Below are positions 62,114-64,000 of a stretch of 64,000 nucleotides of DNA, in pieces (position 1 is the stretch's first letter; each line of letters starts with the position of its first letter). The stretch comes from Coenobita brevimanus. Its lineage: Eukaryota; Arthropoda; Malacostraca; Decapoda; Coenobitidae. Where the stretch lies: positions 7,764,643 to 7,828,642 of the forward strand of contig CM064690.1 of NCBI GenBank assembly GCA_032717465.1. The letters run 5' to 3'. The notes below the pieces were generated by a model. That model had not been told where the DNA came from and made no database searches. It was given only the letters and a program-made list of their open reading frames with translations. The translations under genes were made by a program, and so were the position numbers.

Positions 62114-63180
62114 CAGTGGACCCTAACTTTCGCGGACCTTAATAGACTGGATATTGTATTTAATGGTCACTTTGAATCCCCCTGAACATAGTAGGAACCA
62201 CACATTAGCTGAGAATAATCACACTGATCTTCTGAACAGTTCTGGGCCCACTGGGCAGTTTTGCTTTTAACATATACTGTCCATTACATGGGGAGTACAA
62301 CGCAGGCCTACCAGATCGCTTCCCATGGGTGGGATGACTCAGAACACTTCCCAACGTTGGTGACGGCTTTTCCTACCCGCTTGGGCTACATCGGAGAGAA
62401 TTGGGCGGGAAGCAGTGGCTCATCAGGCAATTTTTGGGCTACTTCCGGTAGGCCTGGGCAGAACCGGAGGCTGTACACGTGGTCAGCCTCAGTTTTATTG
62501 TGTCTCTTGTTGTGACAACATCACCTGAGCATCTCGCGTCTCTAGAGTGTGGCAAGTGTTTTCCCATAGTGATTGTAAAAAAGTAGCTTCTCATAAGGAA
62601 TCTTCTAGCACCCGCACTGAAAAAGCAAAGAAGAAGGTTATGACTAATGTGGGAAAGAAGGAAGTGATCGAGGCACACAAGAAAGGCATGAGCAGGGATG
62701 ACCTCATTGGCATATATAGCCTGAAGACATCAATGCTTCACGATATCCTAAAAGCAAAAGACAAAATATTGGAGGTACTGTAAGAAAATGGAAGGTGGGA
62801 GGAAGGATGAGGATTTTTTTAGGGGGAAGCTACCGAGTGAGTAAGCAGACGAAGCAGTGGTACGTGTAGGAGCATGATGAATGCGTTCATGTAAGCGGCC
62901 TGGATATCCAACAGGCAGTACAGAGGCTTGCCACTCTACTTGGATTTGAAGAGTTCGAGTGTAGTGTTGACTGACAGTGGAGGTTCATGAGGTGCCATGG
63001 CAATATCAATAAGGTCATAACTGGAGAGATGCTCAGTGCTGATGTCAGTGCTGTGAAGCTGTTCATCCAGCATCTTTGAAAGCTGATGGAGGAGGGCGTG
63101 CATGAGTTAAATTTACAATCCAGATGAAACTGGGCTCTTCTGCCACACACTTCCCTAAAATACCCAGGCTTCGAAGGATA
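62114..63180 (+). pseudogene. Tigger/pogo-like DNA transposon, 5' part, decayed
   Basis: CAGTGGACCCTAACTTTCGC (62114) preceded by TA fits a Tigger-type terminal inverted repeat at a TA site. About 450 bases later a broken transposase begins. The CENP-B/pogo helix-turn-helix is seen at 62655-62780 (KKEVIEAHKKGMSRDDLIGI, then SLKTSMLHDILKAKDKILEV). Next come LATLLGFEEFECS, WRFMRCHGNI and EMLSADVSAVKLFIQHL (about 62930-63080). After a one-base frame change comes IYNPDETGLFCHTLP (about 63110-63155), containing the first catalytic Asp of the DDE/D core (family: NADETGLFW). At least two stops and one frameshift are present, and the element is cut off after about 63180 with no right TIR. Confidence 0.85.
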
Positions 63181-63394
63181 ATTCCAACATGGTAAATTTT
63201 TAGAAGTAACCAACGTTTTTTTATTTTTTATTAATTTGTTTTGTGTTCCAATGCAAAATAGTGCACTTTAATTCTGACCTTCATTTTCGGTGGAAAATCT
63301 CCCTTTTGGAAATCTGAGTAAGAATTCCAAAAGTGGGTTTATCCGCCCAAATCAAAATCAAAATTAATAAAAAACACACTCTTTTGCATTATAC
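63181..63394. other. spacer, no gene seen
   Basis: AT-rich DNA between the Tigger remnant and the telomere-like array. Confidence 0.5.
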
Positions 63395-63528
63395 TAACCT
63401 AACCCAGCCTAACCTAACCTAACCTAACCCAACCCAACCCAACCTAACCTAACCTAACCCAACCTAACCTAACCTAAGCTAACCCAACACAACCTAACCT
63501 AACCTAACCTGAACTGACCTGACCTACC
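63395..63528. repeat. interstitial (CCTAA)n telomere-like array
   Basis: About 25 units, mostly AACCT with AACCC variants, cover some 130 bp and fade into GACCTGACC. CCTAA is the C-rich strand of the arthropod telomere repeat TTAGG. Confidence 0.9.
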
Positions 63529-63557
63529 TTTACGGGTCTAGAAATATTCCTTTATAA

Positions 63558-63824
63558 TCAGAAACGGTGAACTTGCACTGCACCCTTACTCTTGCGAATT
63601 TTTTTCCACCGGCCACAGTACCATTGATGTCTATCTTCCTGATATGTGCGGGGCAAATTACACTCTTTACACTGTACTTCACTTGGCAACACCCCGTGTT
63701 TTCTTAGTAGTTCAATAGATGCCTCGTTATTACTGTGGTAGTCCTTGATAATCTGCCAGTAATCCTTGCTACACCCGATACAAGCTTGGAACTCGACAAT
63801 ACGTTCATCACCACCGGAGGCCAC
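63558..63824 (-). pseudogene. Merlin/ISXO2-like transposase N-terminal zinc ribbon (fragment)
   Basis: An 88-codon minus-strand frame contains IIKDYHSNNEASIELLRKHG, VLPSEVQCKECNLPRT and HQWYCGRW. The pattern (short helix, LRxHGxLP, CxxC, about 15 residues, WxCxRW, basic stretch KKIRKSKG) recalls the N-terminal domain of ISXO2/IS1016-type transposases, called Merlin in animals. The second Cys of the distal pair is absent. No DDE core follows before the telomere-like array on the minus-strand 3' side, so only the first domain remains. An unrelated small gene is possible. Confidence 0.45.
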
Positions 63825-64000
63825 GACTATGACTGACTTTCAAATCTTGGGCGTCCCTGCATCATCCACAAATACTCTAAAGCGATTGGCTGGTTTTACT
63901 TACGACTGTTGTGACTGGCTGGTTTCAAAAGTCCCTGTTGCTTGGGAACGCCTGAATGGCTGTTTTTAAAACTCACATACATACGAAAGTACCAGCCGAG

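Overview
This is a repeat-rich nuclear window from an arthropod, most likely a decapod crustacean; I cannot name the species. Three things point that way: the channel exons read closest to arthropod Slo2, the window holds an interstitial array of the arthropod telomere pentamer (CCTAA/TTAGG), and it has the extreme microsatellite load ((TA)n, (CA)n, CACACC-type satellite) and LINE types I associate with shrimp and crab genomes. There are no operons, rRNA genes or CRISPR arrays.

One host gene is clear. Five plus-strand exons (6599-6763, 10032-10232, 10978-11195, 38195-38344, 42108-42418) encode 1045 nt of a sodium-activated potassium channel of the Slo2/KCNT family. They run from just after the S6 pore helix through the cytoplasmic RCK1 domain into the RCK1-RCK2 linker. 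All junctions are AG/GT and their phases join. The pore module should lie upstream of the window and RCK2 downstream. Intron sizes are about 3.3, 0.7, 27.0 and 3.8 kb, with more than 21 kb after the last visible exon. Decayed partial copies of two of these exons sit upstream of the functional copies, at 1390-1475, 5787-5860 and 41971-42020.

The rest is intronic and mostly mobile DNA. 1-620: antisense LINE endonuclease fragment. 1555-5485: a 4-kb hexamer-based CACACC satellite. 7948-9405: an unrecognised antisense coding-like block. 13244-19669: a Ty3/gypsy-type LTR retrotransposon with 1039-bp LTRs and a perfect 5-bp target duplication; it keeps gag, protease and the integrase zinc finger in that order and carries a TTAA-flanked MITE. 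24169-37492: a LINE-dense block, including an almost intact RT ORF with a PHD-like zinc finger, an endonuclease-RT element, and several degraded members of a family ending in (GATA)n or (GAT)n. 28041-28430, 44864-45264 and 47399-47774: three copies of a tRNA-derived SINE, each embedded in (TA)n. 40068-40346 and 51018-51583: long foldback elements. 55690-60580: a mosaic of TTAA-type (piggyBac-like) elements and local duplications, perhaps enclosed by one TIR pair. 62114-63180: a degraded Tigger/pogo transposon. 63395-63528: telomere-like repeats. 63558-63824: a Merlin/ISXO2-like zinc-ribbon ORF fragment.

Apart from the channel, no gene looks functional. The transposon reading frames nearly all contain stops, frameshifts or mutated catalytic residues.
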